A DNA stretch of 64,000 nucleotides from Kordiimonas aquimaris (GTDB lineage Bacteria; Pseudomonadota; Alphaproteobacteria; Sphingomonadales; Kordiimonadaceae). Below the pieces are notes generated by a model that saw only the letters and a program-made list of their open reading frames with translations, was not told the origin of the DNA and did no database searches. Below, piece after piece: positions 53,780 through 63,942 of this stretch (position 1 is its first letter; each line of letters starts with the position of its first letter). Both the position numbers and the translations under genes were made by a program. Where the stretch lies: contig NZ_JAOBPO010000002.1 of NCBI RefSeq assembly GCF_025574485.1, positions 746,501-810,500 of the forward strand. Reading direction: 5' to 3'.

Positions 53780-54808
53780 TTAGTATCCGCGTGCAATACA
53801 AAAATCGACAATATCCAGCATTGCTTTTTTCGCAGGATTATCATTGAAAATAGCAAGCGCGTCTTTTGCCATTTCACCGTAATGCCTAGCACGGTCAAGC
53901 GTTGCAGCAAGTGTTCCGTGAGAATTAAGAATGACTAAAGCTTTATCAAGATCGCCTTCTTTTTGACGGACGGCTTGCATTGTTTGTTTCCAGAATTCTC
54001 TCTCTTCATCAGTCCCGCGTCTGTAGGCTAGGATGACAGGTAATGTGATTTTCCCTTCCTGGAAATCATCACCAACATTTTTACCCATTGTTGCCTGCTT
54101 TGCTGAATAATCCAGTGCGTCGTCAACCAGTTGAAACGCAATGCCAAGATATTTACCGTACGCGCTCAGTGCGGCTTCAACATCTGTTCCTTGATCCGAG
54201 ACGACACCTGTAACCTCGCAGGCCGCAGCAAATAATACCGCAGTTTTGGCCGTAATAACTTCAAGGTATTTTTCTTCGGTTGTGGACAGGTCATTTGCTG
54301 TTGTTAACTGAAGCACCTCACCCTCGGTGATAACCGCAGAGGTATTAGACAGAATTTTGAGTACGCGCAGCGAGTCGCTTTCAACCATAAGCTCAAAAGC
54401 ACGACTAAACAGGAAATCACCGACTAAAACTGTAGGTTGGTTACCCCAAATCAGATTGGCTGTTTTTTTGCCGCGACGCAGCGTGCTTTGATCAACTACA
54501 TCATCATGCAGTAATGTTGCCGTATGAATGAACTCAACGGCCGTGGCGAGACCGATGTGCCGTTTCCCCTCATATCCAATCAGTTTTGCCGCAGCGAGCG
54601 TTAGCATTGGACGTAAACGTTTGCCGCCTGACGAAATAAGGTGTCCCGCAAGCTCAGGGATAAGAGCTACTGGGCTTTGCATGCGCGATAAAATAATCTC
54701 ATTGACAAGATTCATGTCAGCGTTTGTTAGTTCTTGCATTGCATCAATCGCGGTTTGTGCATCTTCCTCAATTGATTTGCTATGCATCGGGACAACATTA
54801 TCTGACAT
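53780..54808 (-). CDS. ispB: Trans-isoprenyl diphosphate synthase (ubiquinone side chain, IspB-like)
   Basis: The 342-residue protein has both aspartate-rich motifs of long-chain prenyl synthases: HDDVVD with D102, D103 and D106, and FQLVDDALDY near residue 230. GGKRLRPMLTLAAAKL binds isopentenyl diphosphate. The small residues ahead of the first motif suit a long product such as an octa- to decaprenyl chain for ubiquinone. GAGAG precedes the ATG. The gene is divergent from the methyltransferase gene across 213 bp, where I see no clear signal. Confidence 0.93.
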   Translation of the reverse strand: MSDNVVPMHSKSIEEDAQTAIDAMQELTNADMNLVNEIILSRMQSPVALIPELAGHLISSGGKRLRPMLTLAAAKLIGYEGKRHIGLATAVEFIHTATLLHDDVVDQSTLRRGKKTANLIWGNQPTVLVGDFLFSRAFELMVESDSLRVLKILSNTSAVITEGEVLQLTTANDLSTTEEKYLEVITAKTAVLFAAACEVTGVVSDQGTDVEAALSAYGKYLGIAFQLVDDALDYSAKQATMGKNVGDDFQEGKITLPVILAYRRGTDEEREFWKQTMQAVRQKEGDLDKALVILNSHGTLAATLDRARHYGEMAKDALAIFNDNPAKKAMLDIVDFCIARGY

Positions 54809-55021
54809 TAATACTCTCGCTTTACTGTAGTTACGTGGCTCAACAACGCCGTATTAGTTAAATCGTATTGTGGGTACATACGTTTGCACGTATCAATCCC
54901 TCTATACTCAATTGTTGTGGAAGTTTTAACTGAACACTGTGTTAATTGACCACCACATCAAATGCCGTACAATTGCCTTACTTGAAGACCTAAAGCAAAT
55001 AAACTTCTGTTGAAGGGCGTT

Positions 55022-55807
55022 ATGACGCAGCCGTTAGACGAAAATAACAACAATCACGAGCTCGTCAGGAATACGGGCAGTGATACAACCATTGACGATT
55101 TCTTAGGTGGTTCTATCCGATTGATACAGCCTGCCGATGGTTACCGCGTATCGATGGATACTGTTATGTTAGCTGCAACGGTACCAGCCAAGCCGGGACA
55201 GACGGTTCTTGAAGGCGGTGTTGGGTCAGCTGGTGCGGCACTTTGTTTAGCGCGCAGAATACCGGGCGTTAATGTTTATGGTATTGATGTTCAGACAGAA
55301 ATGATTGCGCTCGCGGAGCAAAATATCGCCTACAATGACTTAGGTGATTTTGTTTCAGTTGAAGAGGGTAGTGTGCTTGATCGCAGTGGTCCACAAGCAC
55401 GTTTTGATCATGTCATGATCAATCCACCTTATCTGGCAAAAGGTAAGGCTGTTCGACCACCGGCAGAAAATAAAGGTTTGGCGCATATGGATTCGACAGC
55501 CAATCTGTCTGATTGGATAAAATTCTGCGTCCATAACGCAAAGAACGGTGGCACAATTTCAGTTGTTTACCGCGCCGACCGCATGGATGAAGTGATCGCA
55601 AGGTTATACCGGCGTGTGGGCGACCTGAAAATCATGCCTTTGTGGCCGCGTATTGGGCAGCCGGCAAAGCGTGTGATCATTCAGGGCCGTAAAGGAATGC
55701 ACGGCGCCGCACAAATGTTGCCCGGGCTTGCACTGCACAGTGACACAGAGCGTTACACGCCGGAGGCGCGGGAAGTATTATGGGATGGTAAGGCTCTTAA
55801 TCTTTAA
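55022..55807 (+). CDS. TrmN6/YfiC-like tRNA (adenine-N6)-methyltransferase
   Basis: The protein has 261 residues from the ATG at 55022, which follows AAGGG. The Rossmann segment VLEGGVGSAGAALCLARRI binds SAM (the usual D/E-x-G-x-G-x-G shape), IDVQTEMIALAEQN carries the acidic residue at the end of strand two, and N135-P-P-Y138 is the adenine N6 motif. The preceding DDFLGGSIRLIQPADGYRVS is family-typical. The probable target is A37 of a tRNA; substrate assignment is inference. Confidence 0.87.
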   Translation: MTQPLDENNNNHELVRNTGSDTTIDDFLGGSIRLIQPADGYRVSMDTVMLAATVPAKPGQTVLEGGVGSAGAALCLARRIPGVNVYGIDVQTEMIALAEQNIAYNDLGDFVSVEEGSVLDRSGPQARFDHVMINPPYLAKGKAVRPPAENKGLAHMDSTANLSDWIKFCVHNAKNGGTISVVYRADRMDEVIARLYRRVGDLKIMPLWPRIGQPAKRVIIQGRKGMHGAAQMLPGLALHSDTERYTPEAREVLWDGKALNL

Positions 55808-55959
55808 GCAGTCATACTGGTGAGTATAAGGTGTTAAGGTTTAGCGGCGCATAAATACTTACTGAATGTGACAATTTCTTTGCTCTGACACTGGAAAGCC
55901 GTTAATCAATGCCCAAATACATACGAATATGAGCTGAAAACCACTAATTAAGAGCAATC

Positions 55960-56844
55960 ATGAAAAAAAAGATAAGTAAATTCATATTTGGACTCCGCCG
56001 ATCATTGTTTGGTGACCCACCTCCAAAGGTTGCGGTTATACCTATGCAGGGCGTTATTGCTGCTGGTGGACGCTTTAATAAAACTTTGAGTTTGGCATCT
56101 GTTGAAGACAAAATAGACACTGCTTTTAACATGCCAGGCGTATCTGCGGTGGCATTACTTATTAACTCACCGGGCGGCTCACCCGTGCAGTCATCCCTGA
56201 TCACAAAGCGCATCCGTGACTTGTCGACTGAAAAAGATATCCCTGTTCTTGCATTTGCAGAAGATGTTGCGGCATCAGGTGGTTATATGCTCGCGCTTGC
56301 TGGCGATAAAATTTATGCAAACGAGTCATCTATTGTTGGCAGTATCGGCGTTATTTCGGCTGGTTTTGGGTTTACAGAAGCTATTGCAAAAATTGGTGTG
56401 GAACGCCGCCTTTACACAGCGGGCGAAAGCAAATCTATGCTGGATAGTTTTTCGGAAGAAAAACCCGAAGATGTTGCGCGCCTGCGTGAATTGCAGGATG
56501 AAATTCACGAACATTTCAAGAAATTGGTACGTGATCGCCGCGGTAAACGACTTAAAGGATTGCGTGGTAAGGTATTTTCTGGCGATGTTTTCTCTGGTAA
56601 CGAGGCGGTTAAGCTCGGTTTGATTGATGATATTGGTGATGTGCGCGGTGTGTTGCGCGACCGTTTTGGTGACAAGGTTAAGTTTGAAGTGCTTGGTGAA
56701 AAGAAACCGCGCCTTGGTGCATTGCTGGGTTTGGGTGGTAAGGCTGATATGACAGCACTTGCGGAAAACGCATCAGGTGGCTGGGCTCACGGCTTAATTG
56801 CTGCGGTTGAAGAACGACTTTATTGGAACAGGTTTGGGCTTTAG
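55960..56844 (+). CDS. S49-family serine peptidase (SppA/SohB-like)
   Basis: The 294-residue protein has a Ser-Lys dyad: S106 in DVAASGGYMLALAGD and K158 in YTAGESKSMLDSF. The GVIAAGGRF and LLINSPGGSPVQSS segments form the ClpP-like core. The N-terminus is basic and only weakly hydrophobic, so I see no convincing signal peptide or membrane anchor. The family degrades signal peptides or membrane-protein fragments. It starts 152 bp after the methyltransferase and heads a probable operon with chorismate mutase 21 bp downstream. Confidence 0.9.
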   Translation: MKKKISKFIFGLRRSLFGDPPPKVAVIPMQGVIAAGGRFNKTLSLASVEDKIDTAFNMPGVSAVALLINSPGGSPVQSSLITKRIRDLSTEKDIPVLAFAEDVAASGGYMLALAGDKIYANESSIVGSIGVISAGFGFTEAIAKIGVERRLYTAGESKSMLDSFSEEKPEDVARLRELQDEIHEHFKKLVRDRRGKRLKGLRGKVFSGDVFSGNEAVKLGLIDDIGDVRGVLRDRFGDKVKFEVLGEKKPRLGALLGLGGKADMTALAENASGGWAHGLIAAVEERLYWNRFGL

Positions 56845-56865
56845 TCTTAAAGGGCGGAGCGACTA

Positions 56866-57171
56866 ATGACGACGGATGAAAAGCATAAAGCGCAATTAAC
56901 GGCATACCGTGAAAGTATTGATAACATTGATGCTTCGCTGGTTTTCATGCTTGCAGAGCGATTTAAAATCACGAAAGCGGTTGGCTTTTATAAAAAAGAG
57001 CATGACCTGCCGCCGGCAGACCCAGCACGTGAGCAAGAGCAGGTTAAACGTCTGCGCGATCTTGCTGACAGTGCCAAGCTTGATCCGGAGTTTAGCGAAA
57101 AGTTCCTCAATTTTATCATCCGTGAGGTGATCCAGCACCATGAACGTATCCGCGAGAAAGGTGAGCTTTAA
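56866..57171 (+). CDS. Chorismate mutase, AroQ class
   Basis: This 101-residue all-helical monofunctional enzyme has the AroQ pattern: YRESIDNIDASLVFMLAERF, then KITKAVGFYKKEHDLPPADP with the substrate-binding lysines, and the final FIIREVIQHHERIR helix. It rearranges chorismate to prephenate for Phe and Tyr synthesis. It lies between the S49 peptidase and map with short gaps. Confidence 0.93.
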   Translation: MTTDEKHKAQLTAYRESIDNIDASLVFMLAERFKITKAVGFYKKEHDLPPADPAREQEQVKRLRDLADSAKLDPEFSEKFLNFIIREVIQHHERIREKGEL

Positions 57172-57189
57172 AAGGCTCGTGATGAATTT

Positions 57190-57930
57190 ATGACTGTTGA
57201 TGGCCCTGAACAATTGGAGAAACTTCGCGAGATTGGCGCAATTTGCCGTGATGTGCTTGCTGCGATGGGGGCTAAGGTTGCACCCGGTGTAACGCCGCGG
57301 GAGCTGGATAATATGGCCGGTGAAATGCTCACGGCATGCGGTGCAAAGTCAGCACCGATTCTAGCCTATGATTTTCCGGGTCACACATGCATTTCGGTTG
57401 GTGACGCCATTGCACACGGTATCCCGTCAGACATTCCCCTTAAAGAAGGCGAGCTCGTTAATATTGACGTTTCAGCCGAGAAAGATGGTTTTTTTGGTGA
57501 TACGGGCGCAAGCTTTCCTGTAGGGCAAGTGGCATCTGAACTGCTGATATTGCTTGAGGCAACGAAAACTGCGCAGCGCAAAGCAATGTTTGCTGCACGC
57601 GCGGGCCAGCCCATTAATGTTGTTGGCAAAGCTGTTGAGAAAGAGGCGAAGAAACACGGCCTTAAGATCATCGAGGGTCTGAATGGGCACGGTGTTGGTG
57701 GTTGGATTCACGAGGAACCTTCCGTGCCAAACATCTATTACCCGAGTGAACGCACGCGCCTGAAAGAAGGTCAGGTGATGACCATTGAGCCGTTTTTGGC
57801 AACTAAAAGCCACCAGTATGCAGAAGATGCAGATGGCTGGACGCTGCGCTTGGCGCAGGGCGGTTTTGGTGCACAGTTTGAGCATACATTTGTGGTGACT
57901 AAATCCGCACCAATTATCCTGACGGCGTGA
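57190..57930 (+). CDS. map: Methionine aminopeptidase, type I
   Basis: The 246-residue enzyme has all five metal ligands: D93, D104, H167, E200 and E231. The substrate His lies in the DAIAHGIPSD region, and GHTCISVGD precedes it. It removes the initiator Met from nascent proteins. There is no zinc-finger extension, as expected for bacterial type Ia. It starts 18 bp after the chorismate mutase stop. Confidence 0.93.
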   Translation: MTVDGPEQLEKLREIGAICRDVLAAMGAKVAPGVTPRELDNMAGEMLTACGAKSAPILAYDFPGHTCISVGDAIAHGIPSDIPLKEGELVNIDVSAEKDGFFGDTGASFPVGQVASELLILLEATKTAQRKAMFAARAGQPINVVGKAVEKEAKKHGLKIIEGLNGHGVGGWIHEEPSVPNIYYPSERTRLKEGQVMTIEPFLATKSHQYAEDADGWTLRLAQGGFGAQFEHTFVVTKSAPIILTA

Positions 57931-58052
57931 GGTAACAGGCAAGCTATCTCTCATATGTGATAAACCTTGCTTGACCGTGGTGTTTGCTAAGGCTAGGTTG
58001 CCGGAAATTTCGCACCATTTATGCGGCAAACTACACGGTAAGAACAGTTTTC

Positions 58053-58952
58053 ATGACCCGACCTTCAGCCAGCAATGCAGCAGCGCCCAAAAGCGCGATG
58101 CCATTCCAGAAAATGATCCTAAATTTGCAGAATTATTGGGCGGAACATGGCTGTGCCATACTGCAGCCTTATGACCTTGAAATGGGTGCGGGTACTTTTC
58201 ATCCAGCTACTACGCTTCGCTCATTAGGCCCGGACCATTGGAAAGCGGCATATGTTCAGCCTTGCCGCAGACCTACTGATGGCCGTTACGGTGAAAACCC
58301 GAACCGCCTGCAGCATTATTATCAGTTTCAGGTGATCCTGAAACCAAGCCCTGAGAATATGCAAGAGTCGTATCTTGGCAGCCTTAAAGCCATCGGTATT
58401 GATGCTGCCCTGCATGATATCCGTTTCGTTGAAGATGATTGGGAAAGCCCGACACTCGGCGCATGGGGCCTTGGTTGGGAAATCTGGTGCGATGGTATGG
58501 AAGTCAGCCAGTACACGTATTTTCAGCAAGTTGGTGGCTATGACTGCAAACCTGTTTCAGGTGAATTGACATACGGCCTTGAACGTCTCGCGATGTTCGT
58601 GCAGGGCGTCGATAATGTATATGACCTTGACTATAACGGCGCGGGAATAACGTACGGCGATGTTTATCTTGAAAACGAACGCGAACAATCGGCCTTCAAT
58701 TTTGAATATGCCAACACGGACAAATTGTTTGAAGATTTCAAAAAAGCTCAAGATGAATGCGCGAAGCTGATTGAGGCCGAACTGCCTTTGCCTGCCTACG
58801 AGCAGTGCATCAAATCAAGTCATACATTTAATTTGCTCGATGCGCGCGGGGTCATTTCGGTAACGGAACGACAAGCGTATATTGGACGTGTGCGCGACCT
58901 TGCCAAAGGTTGCTGTGATGCGTGGGTGAAGAAAAATGGATGGGAGTTATAG
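58053..58952 (+). CDS. glyQ: Glycyl-tRNA synthetase alpha subunit
   Basis: The 299-residue catalytic subunit includes the class II motifs [53 protein letters not shown]-like text near residue 90 and [19 protein letters not shown] start at the ATG at 58053 (MTRPSASN); the frame is open 23 codons upstream without conservation. The gap to map is 122 bp and contains only a weak promoter-like TTGACC. glyS follows after two bases. Confidence 0.96.
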   Translation: MTRPSASNAAAPKSAMPFQKMILNLQNYWAEHGCAILQPYDLEMGAGTFHPATTLRSLGPDHWKAAYVQPCRRPTDGRYGENPNRLQHYYQFQVILKPSPENMQESYLGSLKAIGIDAALHDIRFVEDDWESPTLGAWGLGWEIWCDGMEVSQYTYFQQVGGYDCKPVSGELTYGLERLAMFVQGVDNVYDLDYNGAGITYGDVYLENEREQSAFNFEYANTDKLFEDFKKAQDECAKLIEAELPLPAYEQCIKSSHTFNLLDARGVISVTERQAYIGRVRDLAKGCCDAWVKKNGWEL

Positions 58953-58954
58953 TC

Positions 58955-61177
58955 ATGGCTGATCTCCTCATCGAATTGTTCTCCGAAGAAATTCCGGCGC
59001 GTATGCAGAAGAAAGCTTCTGATGATTTGAAGCGCATGATCTGTGATGCGCTTAAAGGTGCTGGCCTAACATTTGATGCTGCGGATGCATATGCAACACC
59101 GCGCCGTCTTGCGCTTCATGTAACAGGCGTGCCTACTACAACGCCTGATATTTCGGAAGAACGTCGCGGTCCGCGCGCCGATGCACCTGATCAAGCGATA
59201 GCAGGCTTTTTACGCGGTGCGGGTGTTGAACGCGAAGACTTAGTCGAGCGTGAAGACAAAAAAGGCACATTCCTATACGCGATTATCGAGAAGAAAGGCC
59301 AAGCTGCTACTGATGTGATTGCAGATGCTATCCAAACCACTGTGCGTAACTTCCCGTGGCCGAAATCACAGCGCTGGGGCGAGGGCAGCTTGAAGTGGGT
59401 GCGCCCACTGCATTCAATTTTGTGTGTGTTTGATGGCGTGGCAATCAGCTTTGATGTGGACGGTGTGCCTGCGGGTAACGCAACACGCGGTCATCGCTTT
59501 ATGGCACCTGATGCCTTCACGGTTACTGACTTTGTTGACTACAAACAAAAGCTGCTGGATCATAAGGTCATTCTTGACCCTAGTCGCCGTGAAACGCTGA
59601 TCCATGATACGGCGCAAACATTGGCAAGTGCCGCTGGACTTGAGCTTGTTGAAGATAAAGGTCTGATTGCGGAAGTAGCCGGTTTGGTTGAATGGCCAGT
59701 GCCGATGATCGGCTCATTTGATGCCGACTTTCTCGAGGTGCCGGAAGAAGTACTGATCCTGACCATGAAAAAGGATCAGAAGTATTTTGTCACGCGTGAC
59801 CCTGCAACAGGAAAGCTTGCGAACAAGTTTATCTTCACGGCAAATATCGAACCATCAGATGATGGTAGTGCTGTGACAGGCGGTAACGAGCGTGTACTGG
59901 CTGCACGTCTTTCAGATGCCAAGTTCTTTTACGATCAAGACCTGAAGGGCAAGCTTGAAGATAACTTAGCCGCGCTGAACGATATTGTATTCCATAAAGA
60001 CCTTGGCACGGTTGCTGAGCGTGTTGAGCGCATCAAGAAACTGTCGCGTTATCTGGCTGAATTTATTCCGGGCTGCGATGCTGGTGAGGCAGAGCGTGCG
60101 GCGGAACTGTGTAAAGCCGACCTTGTTTCAGGTATGGTATACGAATTCCCTGAAGTGCAGGGCGTTATGGGTCGTTATTATGCCAAAGCACAAGGCGAGA
60201 GTGATGCGGTAGCAGATGCTATTCGCGATCATTACGCGCCGCTTGGCCCTAATGATGCCTGTCCATCTGCGCCGGTTTCAGTTGCGGTAGCGCTGGCTGA
60301 AAAATTAGACACACTTGTTGGCTTCTTTGGTATTGACCAAAAACCAACAGGATCGAAAGATCCCTTCGCGCTACGCCGCGCCGCGCTTGGTGTGATCAGG
60401 TTTATTACTGAGAACAGTATTCGGATATCCATGGCTGAGGTGTTTGATAAACATCATATAACTTTTGCAAATTCGATACTTTTAGGAACCGAACTAAAGA
60501 ATTTCCCTATCAGCTCTCCGGATGTAATCGTTCAGAGAGCGGAAGGGTCATTACGTGTACTACAGAACGAACGACCACTTTTTTCTATTGAATATGAAGA
60601 AGATGATAATTGGGAAAAGTATCAGTCATTTGATAAGGAACGGCATAAAGTTCTCTCTGAGTTAGTTTCATTTTTTGGTGATCGTCTCAAAGTACAGCAG
60701 CGTGACAAAGGCGTTCGGCATGATCTAATCGATGCTGTGTTTGCCAAAGGTGATGATGATCTCGTACGCATTTTGAACCGCGTTTCTGCGCTGTCTGCAT
60801 TCCTTGATACTGATGATGGTACAAACTTGCTTGCGGGTTACAAACGCGCAGCAAACATTCTGAAAATTGAAGAAAAGAAAGACGGCAAGGCATATGACCA
60901 AGCTGTTGATGCTGACAGTCTTGGTGCTGATGAGGCGGTTACACTTGCAAACGCCTTGATCACTGCTCAGGATGACGCATCAAAGGCGCTTCAGAGTGAA
61001 GACTTTGAAGCGGCGATGGCTGCACTCTCGACGCTGCGTGCTCCGATTGATGCTTTCTTTGAAAAAGTTAAAGTAAACGATGACAATCCTGCGGTGCGTG
61101 TAAACCGTTTGGCGCTGTTGTCTGCGATACGATCTGCCGTTAATACGGTGGCTGATTTTAGTTTGATTGAAGGCTAG
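58955..61177 (+). CDS. glyS: Glycyl-tRNA synthetase beta subunit with unusual internal insertion
   Basis: The 740-residue tRNA-binding subunit starts at the ATG at 58955 (ADLLIELFSEEIPARMQ). Conserved parts include FVRPL-like WVRPLHSILCVFDG, LTMKKDQKYFVTRD, DLVSGMVYEFPEVQGVMGRY, KPTGSKDPFALRRAALGVIR and VRHDLIDAVFA. Usual length is about 690. The extra residues fall at about 490-570 (60420-60670), where codon choice turns AT-rich compared with both flanks. The reading frame is intact and the conserved motifs resume afterwards, so the protein is probably functional. Confidence 0.93.
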   Translation: MADLLIELFSEEIPARMQKKASDDLKRMICDALKGAGLTFDAADAYATPRRLALHVTGVPTTTPDISEERRGPRADAPDQAIAGFLRGAGVEREDLVEREDKKGTFLYAIIEKKGQAATDVIADAIQTTVRNFPWPKSQRWGEGSLKWVRPLHSILCVFDGVAISFDVDGVPAGNATRGHRFMAPDAFTVTDFVDYKQKLLDHKVILDPSRRETLIHDTAQTLASAAGLELVEDKGLIAEVAGLVEWPVPMIGSFDADFLEVPEEVLILTMKKDQKYFVTRDPATGKLANKFIFTANIEPSDDGSAVTGGNERVLAARLSDAKFFYDQDLKGKLEDNLAALNDIVFHKDLGTVAERVERIKKLSRYLAEFIPGCDAGEAERAAELCKADLVSGMVYEFPEVQGVMGRYYAKAQGESDAVADAIRDHYAPLGPNDACPSAPVSVAVALAEKLDTLVGFFGIDQKPTGSKDPFALRRAALGVIRFITENSIRISMAEVFDKHHITFANSILLGTELKNFPISSPDVIVQRAEGSLRVLQNERPLFSIEYEEDDNWEKYQSFDKERHKVLSELVSFFGDRLKVQQRDKGVRHDLIDAVFAKGDDDLVRILNRVSALSAFLDTDDGTNLLAGYKRAANILKIEEKKDGKAYDQAVDADSLGADEAVTLANALITAQDDASKALQSEDFEAAMAALSTLRAPIDAFFEKVKVNDDNPAVRVNRLALLSAIRSAVNTVADFSLIEG

Positions 61178-61278
61178 GGCGGATGCCCTATCTCAATCGA
61201 CAGTGTTGACTTGGGTGGTCATGGCACTTTGGGCGAAGTTAAATGCGTGCGGTTGCGCACAAAACGGGGACTGAATAA

Positions 61279-63942
61279 ATGACCAAATGGGTTTACACCT
61301 TCGGTGACGGTGCGGCAGATGGCCGGGCTGATATGAAAAATCTTCTGGGTGGTAAGGGCGCAAACCTTGCGGAAATGGCCTCGCTTGGTCTGCCGGTCCC
61401 ACCGGGCCTGACGATTACCACCGAAGTTTGTACTCATTATTACGACAACAAGCATCAGTACCCCACTGAATTAACCGCACAGGTTGATGCGGCTATTACC
61501 GCGATTGAGAAAAGCCTTGGCGCTGTGTTTGGTGACAAGTCGAACCCGCTTTTGGTTTCTGTGCGTTCAGGTGCACGAGTGTCCATGCCGGGCATGATGG
61601 ACACGGTTCTAAACCTTGGTCTTAACGACGAAACGGTACTGGGCTTAGCGGCAAACAGCGGCAATGCACGCTTCGCGTGGGATAGTTACCGCCGCTTTAT
61701 CCAGATGTATTCTGATGTAGTGCTCGGCGTTGATCATTATCATTTTGAAGAACTAATCGAAATTCATAAGGAAGAGCTAGGCGTTGATCTGGACACTGAA
61801 CTTGGTGCAGACGATTGGCGTGTGCTCTCAGGCAAGTTCAAGGCGAAAACCGAAGAAGAATTAGGCCAGCCGTTTCCGCAAGATGCACGCGAGCAACTAT
61901 GGGGCGCCATTGGTGCTGTGTTCGGCAGTTGGCGTATTGAACGCGCACGTGTTTACCGCAAGTTGAACAACATTCCTGAAGCTTGGGGTACAGCCGTTAA
62001 CGTGCAGGCGATGGTGTTTGGTAATATGGGCGACACGTCAGCTACTGGTGTTGCCTTCACACGTGACCCGTCCACTGGTGAAAACGAATTTTACGGCGAA
62101 TATCTGATTGATGCGCAAGGTGAAGATGTGGTTGCTGGTATTCGCACGCCGCAGAACCTGACCAAACGTGCGCGTGAAGCCGCCGGTGCAACGGCACCGT
62201 CAATGGAAGAAAGCATGCCTGAAGTGTACGGGCAGCTGGCTGATGTGTTTGCCAAGCTTGAAAAACACTACCGCGACATGCAGGACATTGAATTTACCGT
62301 TCAGCGCGGCAAGCTTTGGATGCTGCAAACGCGTGCAGGCAAGCGTACAGCGAAGGCGGCGCTCAAAATTGCGGTTGATATGGCTGAAAACGGCCTGATT
62401 GATGAGAAAACTGCTGTGCTGCGTGTTGAACCGGGTGCGCTCGATCAACTTTTGCACCCAACACTGGACCCTGATGCACCGCGCGATATATACACGCGCG
62501 GTTTGCCTGCTTCACCAGGCGCTGCTGCAGGTGCTGCGGTTTTTGACGCGGATGAAGCTGAGGCATGGGCCAAAGACGGCAAGGATGTGATCTTGTGCCG
62601 GGTTGAAACATCACCTGAAGATATTCACGGCATGCACGCTGCGCGCGGTGTTTTGACCGCACGCGGTGGTATGACCAGCCACGCAGCCGTTGTGGCGAGA
62701 GGCATGGGACGTCCTTGTGTGTCTGGCGCTGGGCAACTGCGTATTGACGGCAAAGCGGGTGTCATGACTTGCATGGGCCGCGAAATTAATAAAGGTGACC
62801 TGATCACTATCGACGGTGCAACAGGTGAAGTAATGGTGGGTGCTGTGCGCACATTGCAGCCAGAACTTTCGGGTGATTTTGCCAAGCTGATGACATGGGC
62901 GGACCGGTACCGCAAACTGCGCGTTCGCACGAACGCTGACACGCCGATGGATACAGAAGTAGCGCGGGAGTTTGGCGCTGAAGGTATTGGCCTGTGCCGC
63001 ACAGAACATATGTTCTTTGAAGGTGAGCGCATTATAGCCGTACGTCAGATGATTTTGGCGGAAGACTTGGCAGGGCGCAAAGCCGCACTTGAGAAGTTGT
63101 TGCCAATGCAGCGCAGTGATTTTGTCGAGATTTTCAAAATTATGCGCGGTTTGCCGGTGACGATAAGGTTGTTGGACCCACCGCTGCATGAGTTTTTGCC
63201 GCGTGAAGAGTCTGAGTTTGAGGATGTGGCTGCTGCCATTGGTGCAGACGCTGCAACCTTGAAGCGTCGTGCTGCGGACTTGCATGAATTTAACCCGATG
63301 CTTGGCCACAGGGGGTGCCGTTTGGGTATTACGTACCCTGAAATATACGAGATGCAGGCGCGGTCCATTTTCGAAGCTGCAATCGCGGTGGAAGCTGAAA
63401 CTGGTGAAACTGTGGTGCCCGAAATTATGGTGCCACTTGTTGCAACAGAAAAAGAACTGGCAATTCTTCGTGTGCGCATTGAAGCGATGGCTGAAGCGGT
63501 GTTTGCTGAAACCGGTAAGCAGGTTGACTATATGATTGGCACCATGATTGAGCTGCCGCGTGCTGCTATTTGTGCACATCAAATCGCCAATGCAGCAGAC
63601 TTTTTCTCCTTTGGCACCAATGATCTTACACAAACTGCAATCGGTATTAGCCGCGATGATGCCGCGCGGTTCCTTGATCAGTACGTCCGTGATGATATCT
63701 TTGCGCAGGATCCGTTTGTCTCCATCGATCAAGACGGTGTTGGCGAGCTTGTTAAACTGGGTGTTGAGCGTGGCCGGTCAACAAAGGCTGACCTTAAGCT
63801 TGGTATCTGCGGTGAACACGGCGGTGATCCGGCATCAGTTGAGTTTTGTCATATCGCCGGGCTCGATTATGTTTCCTGCTCACCGTTCAGGGTGCCTATT
63901 GCACGCCTTGCGGCAGCTCAGGCAGCTATTAATCACAAATAA
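61279..63942 (+). CDS. ppdK: Pyruvate, phosphate dikinase
   Basis: The 887-residue enzyme has the usual three domains: N-terminal nucleotide-binding (KNLLGGKGANLAEMASLGLP and SVRSGARVSMPGMMDTVLNL), the swivelling phosphohistidine domain with H468 in GGMTSHAAVVARG, and the C-terminal PEP/pyruvate barrel (GIGLCRTEHMFF and LGICGEHGGDP). It interconverts pyruvate, ATP and phosphate with PEP, AMP and pyrophosphate. The ATG at 61279 follows a 101-bp gap after glyS. The remaining 58 bases of the window hold nothing I can name. Confidence 0.97.
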   Translation: MTKWVYTFGDGAADGRADMKNLLGGKGANLAEMASLGLPVPPGLTITTEVCTHYYDNKHQYPTELTAQVDAAITAIEKSLGAVFGDKSNPLLVSVRSGARVSMPGMMDTVLNLGLNDETVLGLAANSGNARFAWDSYRRFIQMYSDVVLGVDHYHFEELIEIHKEELGVDLDTELGADDWRVLSGKFKAKTEEELGQPFPQDAREQLWGAIGAVFGSWRIERARVYRKLNNIPEAWGTAVNVQAMVFGNMGDTSATGVAFTRDPSTGENEFYGEYLIDAQGEDVVAGIRTPQNLTKRAREAAGATAPSMEESMPEVYGQLADVFAKLEKHYRDMQDIEFTVQRGKLWMLQTRAGKRTAKAALKIAVDMAENGLIDEKTAVLRVEPGALDQLLHPTLDPDAPRDIYTRGLPASPGAAAGAAVFDADEAEAWAKDGKDVILCRVETSPEDIHGMHAARGVLTARGGMTSHAAVVARGMGRPCVSGAGQLRIDGKAGVMTCMGREINKGDLITIDGATGEVMVGAVRTLQPELSGDFAKLMTWADRYRKLRVRTNADTPMDTEVAREFGAEGIGLCRTEHMFFEGERIIAVRQMILAEDLAGRKAALEKLLPMQRSDFVEIFKIMRGLPVTIRLLDPPLHEFLPREESEFEDVAAAIGADAATLKRRAADLHEFNPMLGHRGCRLGITYPEIYEMQARSIFEAAIAVEAETGETVVPEIMVPLVATEKELAILRVRIEAMAEAVFAETGKQVDYMIGTMIELPRAAICAHQIANAADFFSFGTNDLTQTAIGISRDDAARFLDQYVRDDIFAQDPFVSIDQDGVGELVKLGVERGRSTKADLKLGICGEHGGDPASVEFCHIAGLDYVSCSPFRVPIARLAAAQAAINHK

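Noticed and set aside
57961-58010. TTGACC with a possible -10 about 17 bp downstream, between map and glyQ
   Set aside because: The -10 candidate TAGGTT is poor and the spacing fit may be chance; not enough to list as a promoter.
62611-63732. Open frame of 373 codons antisense to ppdK
   Set aside because: It lies wholly inside a strongly conserved ppdK reading frame. Its translation is His/Cys-rich and matches nothing I recognise, and it has no plausible start context.
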